A DNA stretch of 64,000 nt from Allacma fusca. Taxonomy: Eukaryota > Arthropoda > Collembola > Symphypleona > Sminthuridae. A program made the translations under genes and the position numbers. The stretch covers positions 74,055,508-74,119,507 of the forward strand of contig OX359246.1 of NCBI GenBank assembly GCA_947179485.1. The letters run 5' to 3'. How positions within the stretch are numbered: position 1 is the stretch's first letter; every line of letters begins with the position of its first letter. The notes under the pieces are model-generated. The model was not told the origin of the DNA. It made no database searches and was given only the letters and a program-made list of their open reading frames with translations. Shown here in pieces: positions 23,694-33,291 of this stretch.

Positions 23694-24116
23694 ATGCGTG
23701 AAATATTTTGTGACGATACTTCCTGTTCATTGCGAAAAGTGCAGAACGTAGAAGAAATGCAGCAAGGTGGTGGATTGGATCCACATGCTTCGACGTACCT
23801 AATTCCAATTGAATCTGCGTCGGGGAATGATAGATTAAATTCCAAGCGAAGACGTCGAGATGACGTTTATCCACTACAACAGAGTGGATTTGGAAAGGCA
23901 AGTAAACCACGTCGTCGTCGCAGAAAAGTGGGTGGGGTTAAGAAATCATGCCCAAAACCTATTCCATGTATTCAACGAAAGAAAAGGAGGCGTAGGGGGA
24001 AATCCGGCACCAGTAGGAAAAGAGTATTCAAACGGAAAACATTAAAGTGTAAGAAGAAAATCTGTCGCTGTCCGAAAAAACGAACTAGAAAAACAAAACG
24101 CAAATCTACGCAGTAA
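23694..24116 (+). CDS. Arg/Lys-rich basic protein (core or DNA-condensing type)
   Basis: The product is 140 residues from an ATG immediately after the preceding stop. From about residue 45 onward it is dominated by Arg and Lys runs, with several Cys (CKKKICRCPKK near the end). The frame is intact. Small basic proteins between the structural genes are common in Polintons and resemble adenoviral core proteins in composition, so a role in packing the genome is reasonable but inferred. Its TAA overlaps the ATG of the capsid gene (TAATG). Confidence 0.6.
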   Translation: MREIFCDDTSCSLRKVQNVEEMQQGGGLDPHASTYLIPIESASGNDRLNSKRRRRDDVYPLQQSGFGKASKPRRRRRKVGGVKKSCPKPIPCIQRKKRRRRGKSGTSRKRVFKRKTLKCKKKICRCPKKRTRKTKRKSTQ

Positions 24117-24701
24117 TGGATACCAACTCTACCATATATGGAGACACGTCTAGTGTTTTTGAAGGCTCAGAGAAAACCATTCGCTCTGAGTTAGCACTTT
24201 CCAATTTACCATTTACTGAAGTATCTACTGTATCAAGTGGTGATTACGCACAATTCTATCCCGTCGTATCCGTAAAAGAAAGTTTCAACCCAATTTCGTT
24301 TAATATTATCGGTGACTCAATTGGTTACTTGGATTACTTGGATTTGTTCGACTCATTTCTATCACTTAAGTGTAAGCTAACGCTTCAAGACGGAAAATCC
24401 TTAGAACCTGCTGATGTTGTTGCACCTGAATCACTATTTTTCCATGCAATGTTCACATCCATGGAAATACATGTTAATGGCCAGCTATTCTCATCGACAC
24501 AGAATCTTTACCCGTACCAAGCAATTATAAAAAGACTTCTAAGTACATCACCTCTCGAAAAGGAGAATGAGCTTCTGAACAAATTTTATTAACCGAACTC
24601 TACTAGTGACTCTTTTGTCGTTGGAGATGAAGGATTTAAAGTTCGTCATGAAAAATCAAAAAATAGTCAACATTTCACCCTACCGGGTAAATTGGATGCT
24701 A

Positions 24702-24706
24702 GTATT
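24702..24706. other. Target-site duplication of nested LTR element (gtatt)
   Basis: These five bases directly before the 5' LTR recur exactly at 29490-29494 after the 3' LTR. A perfect 5-bp duplication fits Ty3/gypsy integration. Confidence 0.9.
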
Positions 24707-25070
24707 TGTGCGGAAATCATATACACTATGTATCATTATATGAGCATTCATGTATGTATGTACATTGGCACGTGTCATTTGCCCACACGTCCTACCTCGC
24801 CCGTTCCTGTCTATTCTTGTCTCAACAGGAATAATCCTGTCTCGACCTGCACTCACAATCCTTACCATTGTAGGGCCTGAGAATACACACTCTCATGCCC
24901 ACGAGGACTCTTCCTCCGACTCTCACCCTCTACACATCTTATCTATCTCTTCTCTCCCTCTTTACATTCATTCGGCTTTCTGAATAAACAATACTCTTTC
25001 CTATTCAATCACACTCGTTAATCTCATCGTTCATTTCCATATCCACGTTACCATTCACGAGATTAATACA
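24707..25070 (+). repeat. 5' LTR (364 bp)
   Basis: Starts TG and ends CA. It has the same length and, by eye, the same sequence as 29126-29489. It contains AATAAA (about 24982) as a likely poly(A) signal. Confidence 0.95.
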
Positions 25071-25088
25071 TGGTGCCAGCGGTGTACG
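25071..25088 (+). other. Primer-binding site
   Basis: TGGTGCCAGC directly abuts the 5' LTR. A TGG start complementary to a tRNA CCA end is what a primer-binding site requires. I cannot name the tRNA. Confidence 0.7.
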
Positions 25089-25500
25089 AGTTCATAGCCG
25101 TTTTCCTGAAATTTTGACTGGAAAGTCCCACAAATTGTGATAGTTCCCAAAATTTTCAATATGGAAACCCTGTGAGAGAGAGAGCGACACGTGGCAAAAC
25201 AGAAACGCAGTGTATACTTAGACATTCGTTTTTTGTGCGTACATCATTCGTGCACTCCAGCCACTCTCGCTGAAGGAGCGGAGCGAAGCAAGTCGTGCAA
25301 CTATAGCAGTTTGACTTCTCCGTATACTACATATACAAGTACCGTATAGTGCATATATATGAGCTATAGTTTCCTCGTTTTCGTACTGCAACGGGACAGT
25401 TTTTCACCCTTGCAAGTACCTTGTGTACACTTTAGTGCGTGCAGACTGCACTTCTAACAAATTTCACAAGTTCAACTTCAACTTTTCCTCAACCTACATC

Positions 25501-28500
25501 ATGGCTACTCCCGCAACACCTCCTATAGACACGTTCAAGCCACCGGACAGCTTTCCATACAGCACCCCATCCGAGTGGACAGTCTGGATTCGCCGTTTTC
25601 AAGGCAAAACTACGGATGTGGACAGAGTTTATGGCAAGAAAAACTCTCCATCCAAGGGTAAATTCAACAAATCTACTAAGAAGTGGACATGCTACAACTG
25701 TGGCGGAACCCAACAACACTCCAAGGAGGACTGTAAAGCAAAACAAGCGAAATGCAATACTTGTGGTAAAATGGGACATTATGCCAAAGTCTGTAAATCC
25801 AAGGAGCAGTCCAAACCTAAGGGTAAATCAAAAGTGCACGAAGTTACCGAAAATAGTGACACAGATTCTGTTTTCATGGGCGAAGTCGGGTGGTCAAGTA
25901 CAACCCCCAACTTGACTGAAGACAACAATAACAAGAAAAATTGGTCAACTGAAATCATAGTGGGAAATGTCCCCATCCTTTTCAAATTAGACACGGGAGC
26001 CGATGTCACCATCATCCCGGACCACATTTTTGAGCAATCACTACCAAGGGCCGTCAAGCATTTAAGAGCGGACAACCATAAATTCAGTGCCGCGAATGGC
26101 ACAGCTTTGGAAATTACTGGTAGGTTTAAAGCTAATTTACTCTACAAAAACAGAGCAACCCAGGCAGACATTTATGTCGCCTCAGGACTAAAGCAGCCTT
26201 TGCTAGGGCGAAACGAGTGCTTAGCGTTACAGTTAGTAAAGCTCACAGTTAATTCAATTGACATGGTCGGGTCACATACTACAGTGAACCCTCAGTCAGA
26301 ATTCCCGAAATTATTTCACGGTTTAGGGACCATGTCCAAACCGTACAATATCAGGCTTAAAGAAGGTGCTCAGCCTTACGCTATAGCCCAGCCTAGGAAA
26401 GTTGCAATTCCCTTACTAGATAAACTCAAGGCAGAGTTAGACAAGCTAGTGAAGCAGAAAGTTATCAAACCCATAGATGAGCCCACTGATTGGTGCTCAC
26501 CCATTGTGGTTGTTAAGAAGCCCAATGGGGACATAAGACTCTGTAAAGATTTCACAAAATTGAATGAATCCATAGCTAGGGAGTTTCATCCCATGCCAAT
26601 AGTCTCCGAGACATTAGCTAAGATTCAGGGAGCAGTCATTTTCTCAAAAGGTGACAATCGTCAAGGATTTCACCAGATTAAATTAGCAGAGGATAGTCAG
26701 AAATTAACTACATTTATCACTCCTTTTGGGAGATATTGCTGCTTAAGACTACCCTTCGGTATTAGCAGTGCACCAGAGCACTACCAGAAGAGAATGTCAG
26801 AAGCATTAACTGGACTACCTGTCATACATCATACTGATGATTGGCTCGTGTGGGGACGCACACAAGAAGAGCATGACAGAAACTTACGGCTAGTTCTCAA
26901 CCGCCTACAAGAGAAAGGCATTACATTGAATGCAGACAAATGTGAGTTTGGAGTCAAAGAAGTTAAATTCCTAGGGCATATTGTATCAGCCAACGGAATT
27001 AGCATCGACCCCAAACGGCTCAAAGCCATCAAGAATTTACCTACACCAAAGGATACTTCTGATGTACGAAGTTTCGTAGGATTCATCATGTACGTGGGAC
27101 AGTTCATTCCGAACCTGTCCACTATAATGCAACCTTTATACGCATTATTACAAAAGGATACAGAATTCAAATGGGGACCCGTAGAGCAGAAAGCACATGC
27201 CACGTTAGTAAGCCTACTAACGTCCGCTCCAGTACTTTCTATTTACAACCCCAACTCTCCAACTACAGTTTCCACTGACGCATCATCGTATGGCTTGGGA
27301 GCCATACTCAAGCAAAAGCAACTAGATGGCAACTGGAGACTAGTTGCGTGTGCCTCCCGCACACTCTCAGCTGCCGAGAAGAATTACGCCCAGATTGAAA
27401 AAGAATGCTTAGGCATAGTCTGGGCCTGCGAGAAATTTCAAGTATTTCTCACTGGTCTACAGTTTCAGGTTGAAACTGACCACAAGCCACTTCTGGCAAT
27501 ACTGAAGACGAAACACTTGGACGAGTTATCACCTCGACTCCAAAGATTCAGATTACGTATGATGAGATACGACTTTACTATTTATCATACTCCAGGGAAG
27601 AACCTGATAGCAGCCGACTTTTTGTCACGGCACCCACTTCCTACGGTGGGGAACCAAGACTTCACGATGGACTGCGATGCAGCCATCTCACTTTTTATTG
27701 ATTCCTTGCCTGCAACAGATGCTAAGCTACAAGAAATCAAGGAAGCCCAGCAGAAGGACGATACGTGCAAGCAGTTAGCCGAGTACAGCCGTTCCGGATG
27801 GCCTCCCCTCAGGAAATTAGCTGACAATTTGAGGAAATTTCATGCTCATAAAGAGGACATTACAGTCCAGGGAAACTTACTGATGCGAGGCAACCGCCTC
27901 ATCATTCCCAAGATTTTACAATCAGAGCTCTTACAACGTGTCCATGCAGGACACATGGGGATTACCAAGGCCAGGGCCAGGGCCCGCACTTCCGTGTGGT
28001 GGCCCGGAATTTCGAGAGATATTCGCAAGTTAATTAATAATTGTACAACTTGCATCCCTCACCGAAAGGAGAGGATGGAGCCACTAATTTCAAGTGAGTT
28101 TCCGACCCGTCCATGGTCAACCATAGGCATGGACCTCTTCCACAACGAAGGAAGAAACTACTTAATAGTCTCCGACTATTACTCAAGATACCCGGAGATA
28201 GTGCCATTATCGAGTACCACCTCAGATGCAATTATCCAACATTGCAAATCAATCTTTGCCAGACACGGCATACCAGACATTGTCAGATCAGACAATGGGC
28301 CTCAGTTCCAAGAGGCATTTAAATCATTTGCAACCAAATGGGGATTCCAGCATACTACATCCAGTCCTCATTACCCACAAAGCAATGGGTTCATCGAGGT
28401 GATGGTCAAAACCATCAAACAATTGCTAAAGAGAAATCCTAAAGATTTTCAAGAAGCGTTACTAGAGTACAGGAGTACTCCACTGGACAACGGATACAGT

Positions 28501-29055
28501 CCATCTCAGTTATTGATGGGACGCCGCCTAAGGACAAGTTTGCCCACAACTCAAAAGCTACTTCAGCCCAAAGCAGTCAATGCTAAGAAAGTTAAAGACT
28601 TTGAAAATTCCAAGAAACTGAAGAGCAAGGAGAATTTCGACAAGCGACATGGTGTAGTCGAAAAACCAGACCTTTCAATTGGACAACAAGTCTGGATTAA
28701 GGACAAGCAACTGTGGGGAACCATTCAAAGCCCTACCAAGGAACCAAGATCGTTCAATGTTCAAACTCCCCAAGGCACATACAGGAGGAACACTTCACAA
28801 CTATATCCCGTGACAACTCCAGTCAAGAAACAAGAGTTCGTGACACCTCCCGAAGAACCACCATCAACGCCAAGTCCGGCGAAGACCGAGATCATCCCGT
28901 ATAGTACGACTCCCAGTCCCTTCAAACAAGTCAAGACTCCGAGTCCTATTCAAGCTAAGGCATCTACTCTCCCGAGACCAAGTAGATCCGAGCCAGTACA
29001 GAAGACCAGATCCGGAAGAATCACGAAGAAACCGGATAAATATATAGCATCTTAA
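25501..29055 (+). CDS. Gag-Pol polyprotein with truncated Gag
   Basis: The product is 1184 residues from the ATG at 25501; upstream in-frame codons lack an ATG. After about 35 N-terminal residues (SEWTVWIRRFQ) the usual capsid region is missing. Two zinc knuckles follow (CX2CX5HX4C at about 64-78 and CX2CX4HX4C at 85-98). Next come the protease (LDTGADVTII, about 163), reverse transcriptase (HTDD at about 444-447 in place of YxDD; His or Gln at that place is known in related clades), RNase H (STDASSYG, about 592), an HHCC zinc finger (from about 812), the DDE integrase core (MDLF about 877, SDNGPQF about 930, NGFIEV about 963), and a Pro/Lys-rich tail. There are no stops or frameshifts. Confidence 0.93.
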   Translation: MATPATPPIDTFKPPDSFPYSTPSEWTVWIRRFQGKTTDVDRVYGKKNSPSKGKFNKSTKKWTCYNCGGTQQHSKEDCKAKQAKCNTCGKMGHYAKVCKSKEQSKPKGKSKVHEVTENSDTDSVFMGEVGWSSTTPNLTEDNNNKKNWSTEIIVGNVPILFKLDTGADVTIIPDHIFEQSLPRAVKHLRADNHKFSAANGTALEITGRFKANLLYKNRATQADIYVASGLKQPLLGRNECLALQLVKLTVNSIDMVGSHTTVNPQSEFPKLFHGLGTMSKPYNIRLKEGAQPYAIAQPRKVAIPLLDKLKAELDKLVKQKVIKPIDEPTDWCSPIVVVKKPNGDIRLCKDFTKLNESIAREFHPMPIVSETLAKIQGAVIFSKGDNRQGFHQIKLAEDSQKLTTFITPFGRYCCLRLPFGISSAPEHYQKRMSEALTGLPVIHHTDDWLVWGRTQEEHDRNLRLVLNRLQEKGITLNADKCEFGVKEVKFLGHIVSANGISIDPKRLKAIKNLPTPKDTSDVRSFVGFIMYVGQFIPNLSTIMQPLYALLQKDTEFKWGPVEQKAHATLVSLLTSAPVLSIYNPNSPTTVSTDASSYGLGAILKQKQLDGNWRLVACASRTLSAAEKNYAQIEKECLGIVWACEKFQVFLTGLQFQVETDHKPLLAILKTKHLDELSPRLQRFRLRMMRYDFTIYHTPGKNLIAADFLSRHPLPTVGNQDFTMDCDAAISLFIDSLPATDAKLQEIKEAQQKDDTCKQLAEYSRSGWPPLRKLADNLRKFHAHKEDITVQGNLLMRGNRLIIPKILQSELLQRVHAGHMGITKARARARTSVWWPGISRDIRKLINNCTTCIPHRKERMEPLISSEFPTRPWSTIGMDLFHNEGRNYLIVSDYYSRYPEIVPLSSTTSDAIIQHCKSIFARHGIPDIVRSDNGPQFQEAFKSFATKWGFQHTTSSPHYPQSNGFIEVMVKTIKQLLKRNPKDFQEALLEYRSTPLDNGYSPSQLLMGRRLRTSLPTTQKLLQPKAVNAKKVKDFENSKKLKSKENFDKRHGVVEKPDLSIGQQVWIKDKQLWGTIQSPTKEPRSFNVQTPQGTYRRNTSQLYPVTTPVKKQEFVTPPEEPPSTPSPAKTEIIPYSTTPSPFKQVKTPSPIQAKASTLPRPSRSEPVQKTRSGRITKKPDKYIAS

Positions 29056-29113
29056 TTATTTTCACATGCTATGTTGTTATTTCTATTATTTACACTTACA
29101 GATTTTACAATCC

Positions 29114-29125
29114 TAAAGGAGAGGA
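29114..29125 (+). other. Polypurine tract
   Basis: The purine-rich sequence aaaggagagga lies directly before the 3' LTR, where plus-strand DNA synthesis starts in LTR retrotransposons. A T follows as the last base before the LTR TG. Confidence 0.75.
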
Positions 29126-29489
29126 TGTGCGGAAATCATATACACTATGTATCATTATATGAGCATTCATGTATGTATGTACATTGGCACGTGTCATTTG
29201 CCCACACGTCCTACCTCGCCCGTTCCTGTCTATTCTTGTCTCAACAGGAATAATCCTGTCTCGACCTGCACTCACAATCCTTACCATTGTAGGGCCTGAG
29301 AATACACACTCTCATGCCCACGAGGACTCTTCCTCCGACTCTCACCCTCTACACATCTTATCTATCTCTTCTCTCCCTCTTTACATTCATTCGGCTTTCT
29401 GAATAAACAATACTCTTTCCTATTCAATCACACTCGTTAATCTCATCGTTCATTTCCATATCCACGTTACCATTCACGAGATTAATACA
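29126..29489 (+). repeat. 3' LTR (364 bp)
   Basis: This is a direct repeat of 24707-25070 with no difference found by eye. It is followed by the second gtatt target copy at 29490-29494. Confidence 0.95.
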
Positions 29490-30382
29490 GTATTTTTGCA
29501 CAGACACGTTATTTTCCCCTAGATACAAGCATTTGGATAACGTTGAAACGAAGTCTTCCTGAATTTTGTCTCACAAGTGCCTTAACTAAAAGGACCGGTT
29601 ACAACGGCATACCTTATGCATACCAAATAATTGAAGTTGTTCTTTACATTAAGAAGAAAATTGTTGCAGAGGAAATAGTCGATCTGCATCGGAAATATCT
29701 CTCAACTGGCGGAACATTCAAGTATCCTGTGAATGAAAGCGAAGTACGTACCTACACAATTGGTGCCGGACTCTCATCTAATACATCAGATGCAGTTATT
29801 ACCGGTCGCATACCAAAAATGCTTGTACTAGGAAAGGTGAAGAGTTCTGCATTTGCTGGGGCTGTTAACCAATCCGCATTCAATTTCCAACACTTTAATC
29901 TAATGGAACTTAACGTGTGCGTTAATAACGAAACTCAAAGCTTTAAAACAATTCCATTTAATTTTAACGAAACGGAAAACGATTGGTTAATTGGTTTGCA
30001 AACTCTTAAAAAGGCTTGCTCAGATCCCCGTTTGGGGAATGGAATTATTTAAAAGAACTACTTAAAAGGTATACATTGATTTGCATATTTTTAACATTAA
30101 CAGTATATGATTATCAGCATTATTATCAATAACCATTTATTATTTATTTTTTCGTGTATAGGAAACTTTCTTATCGCATTTGAATATATGCCCTCATTAA
30201 CCAACGACATTTCCCTGAATAAAAATGGGCAGATTAAGATCAGCACGAAATTTCGACAACCACTCACGGAATCCATAAATGTTATTATCTTATCAATTTA
30301 TCAAGGCTTGCTAGAAATCGATAAAAATAAGTCGATAAGTATTTCGTACTGGTTAAAATATTAATTCATGTATTTGATCACT

Positions 30383-30944
30383 ATGAACACATCATCAATT
30401 GAGAAGGCTTTTAGTATATTATTTAGTAAGTATAAGTTTTGTACCCCATTTTATGTTGTTTCGTCAAATAACCAAAAGAAGACCTAAAGACATTGTTAAA
30501 TCATTCAACCAGTGTATCTATCCTATAGCAATTTGTCAAAACACTTTGCCCAGTGGAACTGCAGGAGAACACTGGGTTGCATGGTTTGTCTTAGATAAGA
30601 ATCGAAGTGAGTTTTTCGATAGTTACGGGCTTTCTGCGAAACAATACAACTTAGAATGGCCAACTGAACACATTTTAGTTGAAAATCGTCGACAACTACA
30701 GCATTCATCGTCGTACTATTGTGGAGCCTACTGTGTATACTTTTTAATATGTAGACTGCTTGGAATATCATACGAACAAATTATGTCACTTTTTACTCCT
30801 AACCTAATTCATAATGATTATATTGTAAAACCATTTGTTAAAAGTATTCCAAACTTTTCACCAACACATGTATACTCTTGTAATTATGTTCAACATAATA
30901 GTTGTAAAAATAATTGTAGCTTTTTTATAAGACACTGTCGCTAA
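30383..30944 (+). pseudogene. PRO: Adenovirus-type (Ulp1-like) cysteine protease, frameshifted near N-terminus
   Basis: The catalytic elements are in order: His in GEHWVAWF (near 30570), Asp in FFDSYG (near 30616), and Cys in SSSYYCGAYCVYF (near 30722). This is the pattern of the adenain/Ulp1 clan used by Polintons to process capsid precursors. From ATG 30383 a plausible N-terminus reads in one frame to a TAA at 30485-30487, while the catalytic body is in another frame, open from 30399. The switch falls around 30470-30485 near an A-rich run. Either a one-base change broke the gene or translation starts at an internal codon. It sits just after the capsid gene, as is usual. Confidence 0.75.
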
Positions 30945-31016
30945 CTAGTGTTTTGAATAAATAGATATACTTTTTTGTAAAAGTTTCATTTGAGTTTCAG
31001 ACATCATTCGAAGAGC

Positions 31017-31664
31017 ATGGATCTACTCAGTTTCAGGCTTATTACACCCAGTAATATTTTAGTGCTCGGACCTTCAAATTTTGGCAAGACACAGTGTGTC
31101 ATTGATTTAATACGAAATCGGCGAAACGTTTTCGATAAACCACCCCAAAAAGTCATATATTTTTACAACGATTACCAGCCTGTTTTCGATTCACTTAAGG
31201 AAACCGAACAGGATATAGTATTTAGCTCAGACATTTCTCAAATTGACGATTTAGTGACTAATTCGTGTTTAGTCATTATTGACGATTTTCAGTACCAAAT
31301 TGCGAATAATAAGTTAATCCGTGACTTAGTCACTAAATACTTTATCCGTTGTGGTCATCATCTTGGTTTTACCATTATTTTGATTTGTCAAAACGCATTT
31401 GAGAAGCAGTTTCGAAACATTTCAATTAACAGTCATTATGTTTTCTTGTTTAATCAAAAACAAGATAAAAACATGATTGTAAATTTTGCTCGACAGTGCT
31501 GCCCTCATCAGATTGCGTTTCTAGAATCAGCATTTAATCGAGCAGTAAGTAAAAGACCGTTTGGGTATCTCCTTTTAAATTTTCATCCGCACGAAAAATC
31601 ACAGTTTTGGGTACGGTCGGATATTTACCCTAGTGACAGTTGTGAGATCTATATCCCCGCTTGA
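31017..31664 (+). CDS. ATP: DNA-packaging ATPase (FtsK/HerA, A32-like)
   Basis: The product is 215 residues from ATG 31017. An in-frame TTG upstream and a possible acceptor (TTTCAG) before it leave room for a longer N-terminus. Walker A is GPSNFGKT (residues 18-25) and Walker B is CLVIIDDF (84-91), followed by a sensor-like stretch (IILICQNAF). This arrangement matches the genome-packaging ATPases of Polintons and nucleocytoplasmic large DNA viruses. The frame is intact. It would drive DNA into the capsid. Neighbours are the protease upstream and a small basic protein 7 bp downstream. Confidence 0.88.
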   Translation: MDLLSFRLITPSNILVLGPSNFGKTQCVIDLIRNRRNVFDKPPQKVIYFYNDYQPVFDSLKETEQDIVFSSDISQIDDLVTNSCLVIIDDFQYQIANNKLIRDLVTKYFIRCGHHLGFTIILICQNAFEKQFRNISINSHYVFLFNQKQDKNMIVNFARQCCPHQIAFLESAFNRAVSKRPFGYLLLNFHPHEKSQFWVRSDIYPSDSCEIYIPA

Positions 31665-31670
31665 ATTGAA

Positions 31671-31895
31671 ATGAGTAAACGTTTCTGCAGCAACGCTGTG
31701 TTTTTACATAAATTGTCAACAAAACCATCACCAGCTTTTGAAGAAGCATTGAATAATTGTTCGCCAGAAAAATTACTAGCCATTGCCGAAACACATTTGA
31801 ATTATAAATTTTTCGTTCCTGGTGCTAATTTCAACAAGAACGTAACAAAACGTGCAGAAATATTTCTTCGGAAGCTTTCGCGCAACAAATTGTAG
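31671..31895 (+). CDS. Small Polinton protein, probably truncated
   Basis: This is a 74-residue ORF. The segment around CSPEKLLAIAETHLNYKF and the basic end (FLRKLSRNKL) resemble a small conserved Polinton protein found next to the ATPase in many elements; the comparison is from memory. Related-looking sequence (RRNKDIVQTLLASIF) continues in another frame after the stop to about 31990, so the ORF was probably longer. The function is unknown; a DNA-binding or core role is possible from its charge. Confidence 0.5.
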   Translation: MSKRFCSNAVFLHKLSTKPSPAFEEALNNCSPEKLLAIAETHLNYKFFVPGANFNKNVTKRAEIFLRKLSRNKL

Positions 31896-31998
31896 ACGAC
31901 AACAATTTTTAGGAGGAACAAGGATATTGTTCAAACATTACTTGCATCAATATTTCAACAGATTATTATAACCGAAATAGTTTATAACATATGCAAGT

Positions 31999-32672
31999 AT
32001 GGCGAAAGTAATGAAGGTAATTGATCCATCACTCTACACAAAATTAATGACTCTAAACCAGAATCTACAAACAGATATTCAAAATACGGAGACCATTGAT
32101 ATTGACTCAGGTAACAAATCTGAGTCCAACTTAACGCCAATCAATGACGTCTCACGTGAATTACTGGAATCCAGTGTACCGGTTGATTCCAAACGATTTA
32201 TTATCTCATGTTTAGCAAAAAATCAACAAAACAAAGCGGATAAAATATTAACGTTTGTAATGCAATCTCCGGATTTTCATTGGCTACCCAGTTTCGAAGT
32301 CAAATACAAGAGTCAACTGATACCGAAATCGAATATTTGCGATTTGGTTAGCTTTGTAACCCAGTCAAATACACTTATACCTACACTACCACCCGAGGGG
32401 ATCAAATCGTTTTACAATATACTACAGGAACTTAATGTTCCCAAATTTTTGGGAACGAACGAAAAACTTTAGAGCAGATACCACCAACCCGAGTTATCGA
32501 AAACGAAGCCTACAGCGAGAAATTTTGGAAAAAGTATTCACCCAATGCTATTGTAGATAACACGAAAAGAAAACGCAAATCAAAATCACCTCATAATAAA
32601 TCATATAAGTTTGTGAAACGGAATAAGAAACGGTCTCAGTCGAAACCTACCCACCATAAACGAAGGAATTGA
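31999..32672 (+). pseudogene. Conserved Polinton protein of unknown role, C-terminus shifted
   Basis: The ORF 31999-32472 gives 157 residues. The part from about residue 70 (KADKILTFVMQSPDFHW, then IPKSNICDLVSF and ELNVPKFLG) fits a domain I have seen between the ATPase and polymerase in many metazoan Polintons. A very basic tail rich in Lys, Arg and His (RKRKSKSPHNK) follows in another frame and ends in a TGA at 32670. The frame changes near an A run at 32462-32466. A structural or DNA-binding role is likely but unproven. Confidence 0.55.
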
Positions 32673-32690
32673 ATAACAGCACCTCGCAAT

Positions 32691-32993
32691 ATGGAATGTT
32701 TAGCGCTTGTGCCATGGCTCATGTTTGCAGTTTTTACGCTGCAAGCATATGTGAATTCATATCCTACTGGTGGCGTCACATCGATGGAAAATGACGATCC
32801 AGAAATCGTTTTACAAGAACCGATTTTAATCGAAAAAAATAAAACTCTTAATTCGCCGATTACTTCTTCACCCTTAGTGAATTTATTCCTTTGGACCATC
32901 CAACAACTTAAATCTCATCATAAAAAAGAATTTGAACACCAAGGAAATTCGTACAATCCTGCTTCGAACAACCCACTTGGTAAATTTATATAA
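32691..32993 (+). CDS. Small protein with signal peptide or membrane anchor
   Basis: The product is 100 residues. The first 25 (ALVPWLMFAVFTLQAYVNSY) form a hydrophobic segment suited to a signal peptide or anchor. The rest is hydrophilic, with one weaker hydrophobic patch (LVNLFLWTIQQL). It starts 19 bp after the preceding frame ends. No family is recognised. Its place between packaging and polymerase genes suggests an element-encoded membrane protein. Confidence 0.45.
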   Translation: MECLALVPWLMFAVFTLQAYVNSYPTGGVTSMENDDPEIVLQEPILIEKNKTLNSPITSSPLVNLFLWTIQQLKSHHKKEFEHQGNSYNPASNNPLGKFI

Positions 32994-33051
32994 ATTAAAT
33001 TGTGTTAATTTTTAAAGTAAATATTTTAATTACTTAATTTAACAATTTATA

Positions 33052-33186
33052 ATGAAATTTACATTTCTATTTTTAGCTCTTTACATGATGGTTGCGCTTT
33101 TGCTGGGCATATTTGCATTAAAATTGTCAAAAATATTTATTCATTTCTATTGGCTTCTAAAATCGCGGAAGGAGGTGCATACATAG
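33052..33186 (+). CDS. 44-residue single-pass membrane peptide
   Basis: This short ORF from ATG 33052 to TAG 33186 is strongly hydrophobic from residue 2 to about 36 (LFLALYMMVALLLGIFALKL) and ends in a basic tail (LLKSRKEVHT). That is a good transmembrane helix with a cytosolic positive end. It lies between two genes read in the same direction. Small membrane peptides occur in virus-like elements, but no homologue is recognised. Confidence 0.4.
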   Translation: MKFTFLFLALYMMVALLLGIFALKLSKIFIHFYWLLKSRKEVHT

Positions 33187-33291
33187 AAACAACACCAATA
33201 GAAACATACTTGCAACCGAATAAATCGCAGTGGAAGCTACTATTTCCCGTTTCAGTTTTCAGTTAACCACTAGGATTGAATAATCATCTCT

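Larger units (their letters stand above)
24707..29489 (+). mobile_element. Ty3/gypsy LTR retrotransposon nested in the Polinton
   Basis: The element is 4.78 kb: two 364-bp LTRs (TGTGCGG...AATACA), a primer-binding site right after the 5' LTR, one Gag-Pol frame, and a polypurine tract before the 3' LTR. The enzyme order PR-RT-RH-IN defines Ty3/gypsy (Metaviridae). There is no envelope gene. The LTRs look identical by eye, which implies recent insertion. Gag is cut down to a short N-terminus plus zinc knuckles, so assembly would need Gag from another copy. Confidence 0.95.
24116..30364 (+). pseudogene. Polinton major capsid-type protein, split by a retrotransposon
   Basis: Coding blocks are 24116-24706, 29495-30068 and 30162-30364, about 455 codons once the nested LTR element and one target copy are set aside. 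The frame runs continuously across the insertion point. A phase-1 intron lies at 30069-30161. The protein fits the widespread Polinton capsid family (annotated in databases as F54H12.2-like, from memory), with recognisable blocks such as DYLDLFDSFLSLKCKLTLQD and, near the end, INVIILSIYQGLLEIDKNKS. A double jelly-roll major capsid role is the likely function. Two in-frame TAA codons (24590-24592 and 30050-30052) interrupt it independently of the insertion, so it was probably already defective. Confidence 0.75.

Noticed and set aside
24680-25000. Several frames across the 5' LTR, repeated at 29.1-29.4 kb
   Set aside because: They are identical in both LTRs because the LTRs are identical, and show no protein features.
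26827-26844. HTDD instead of YxDD as a sign of a dead reverse transcriptase
   Set aside because: Both catalytic Asp are present, and residues other than Tyr at the first position are known in related Ty3/gypsy clades, so I do not count it as a defect.
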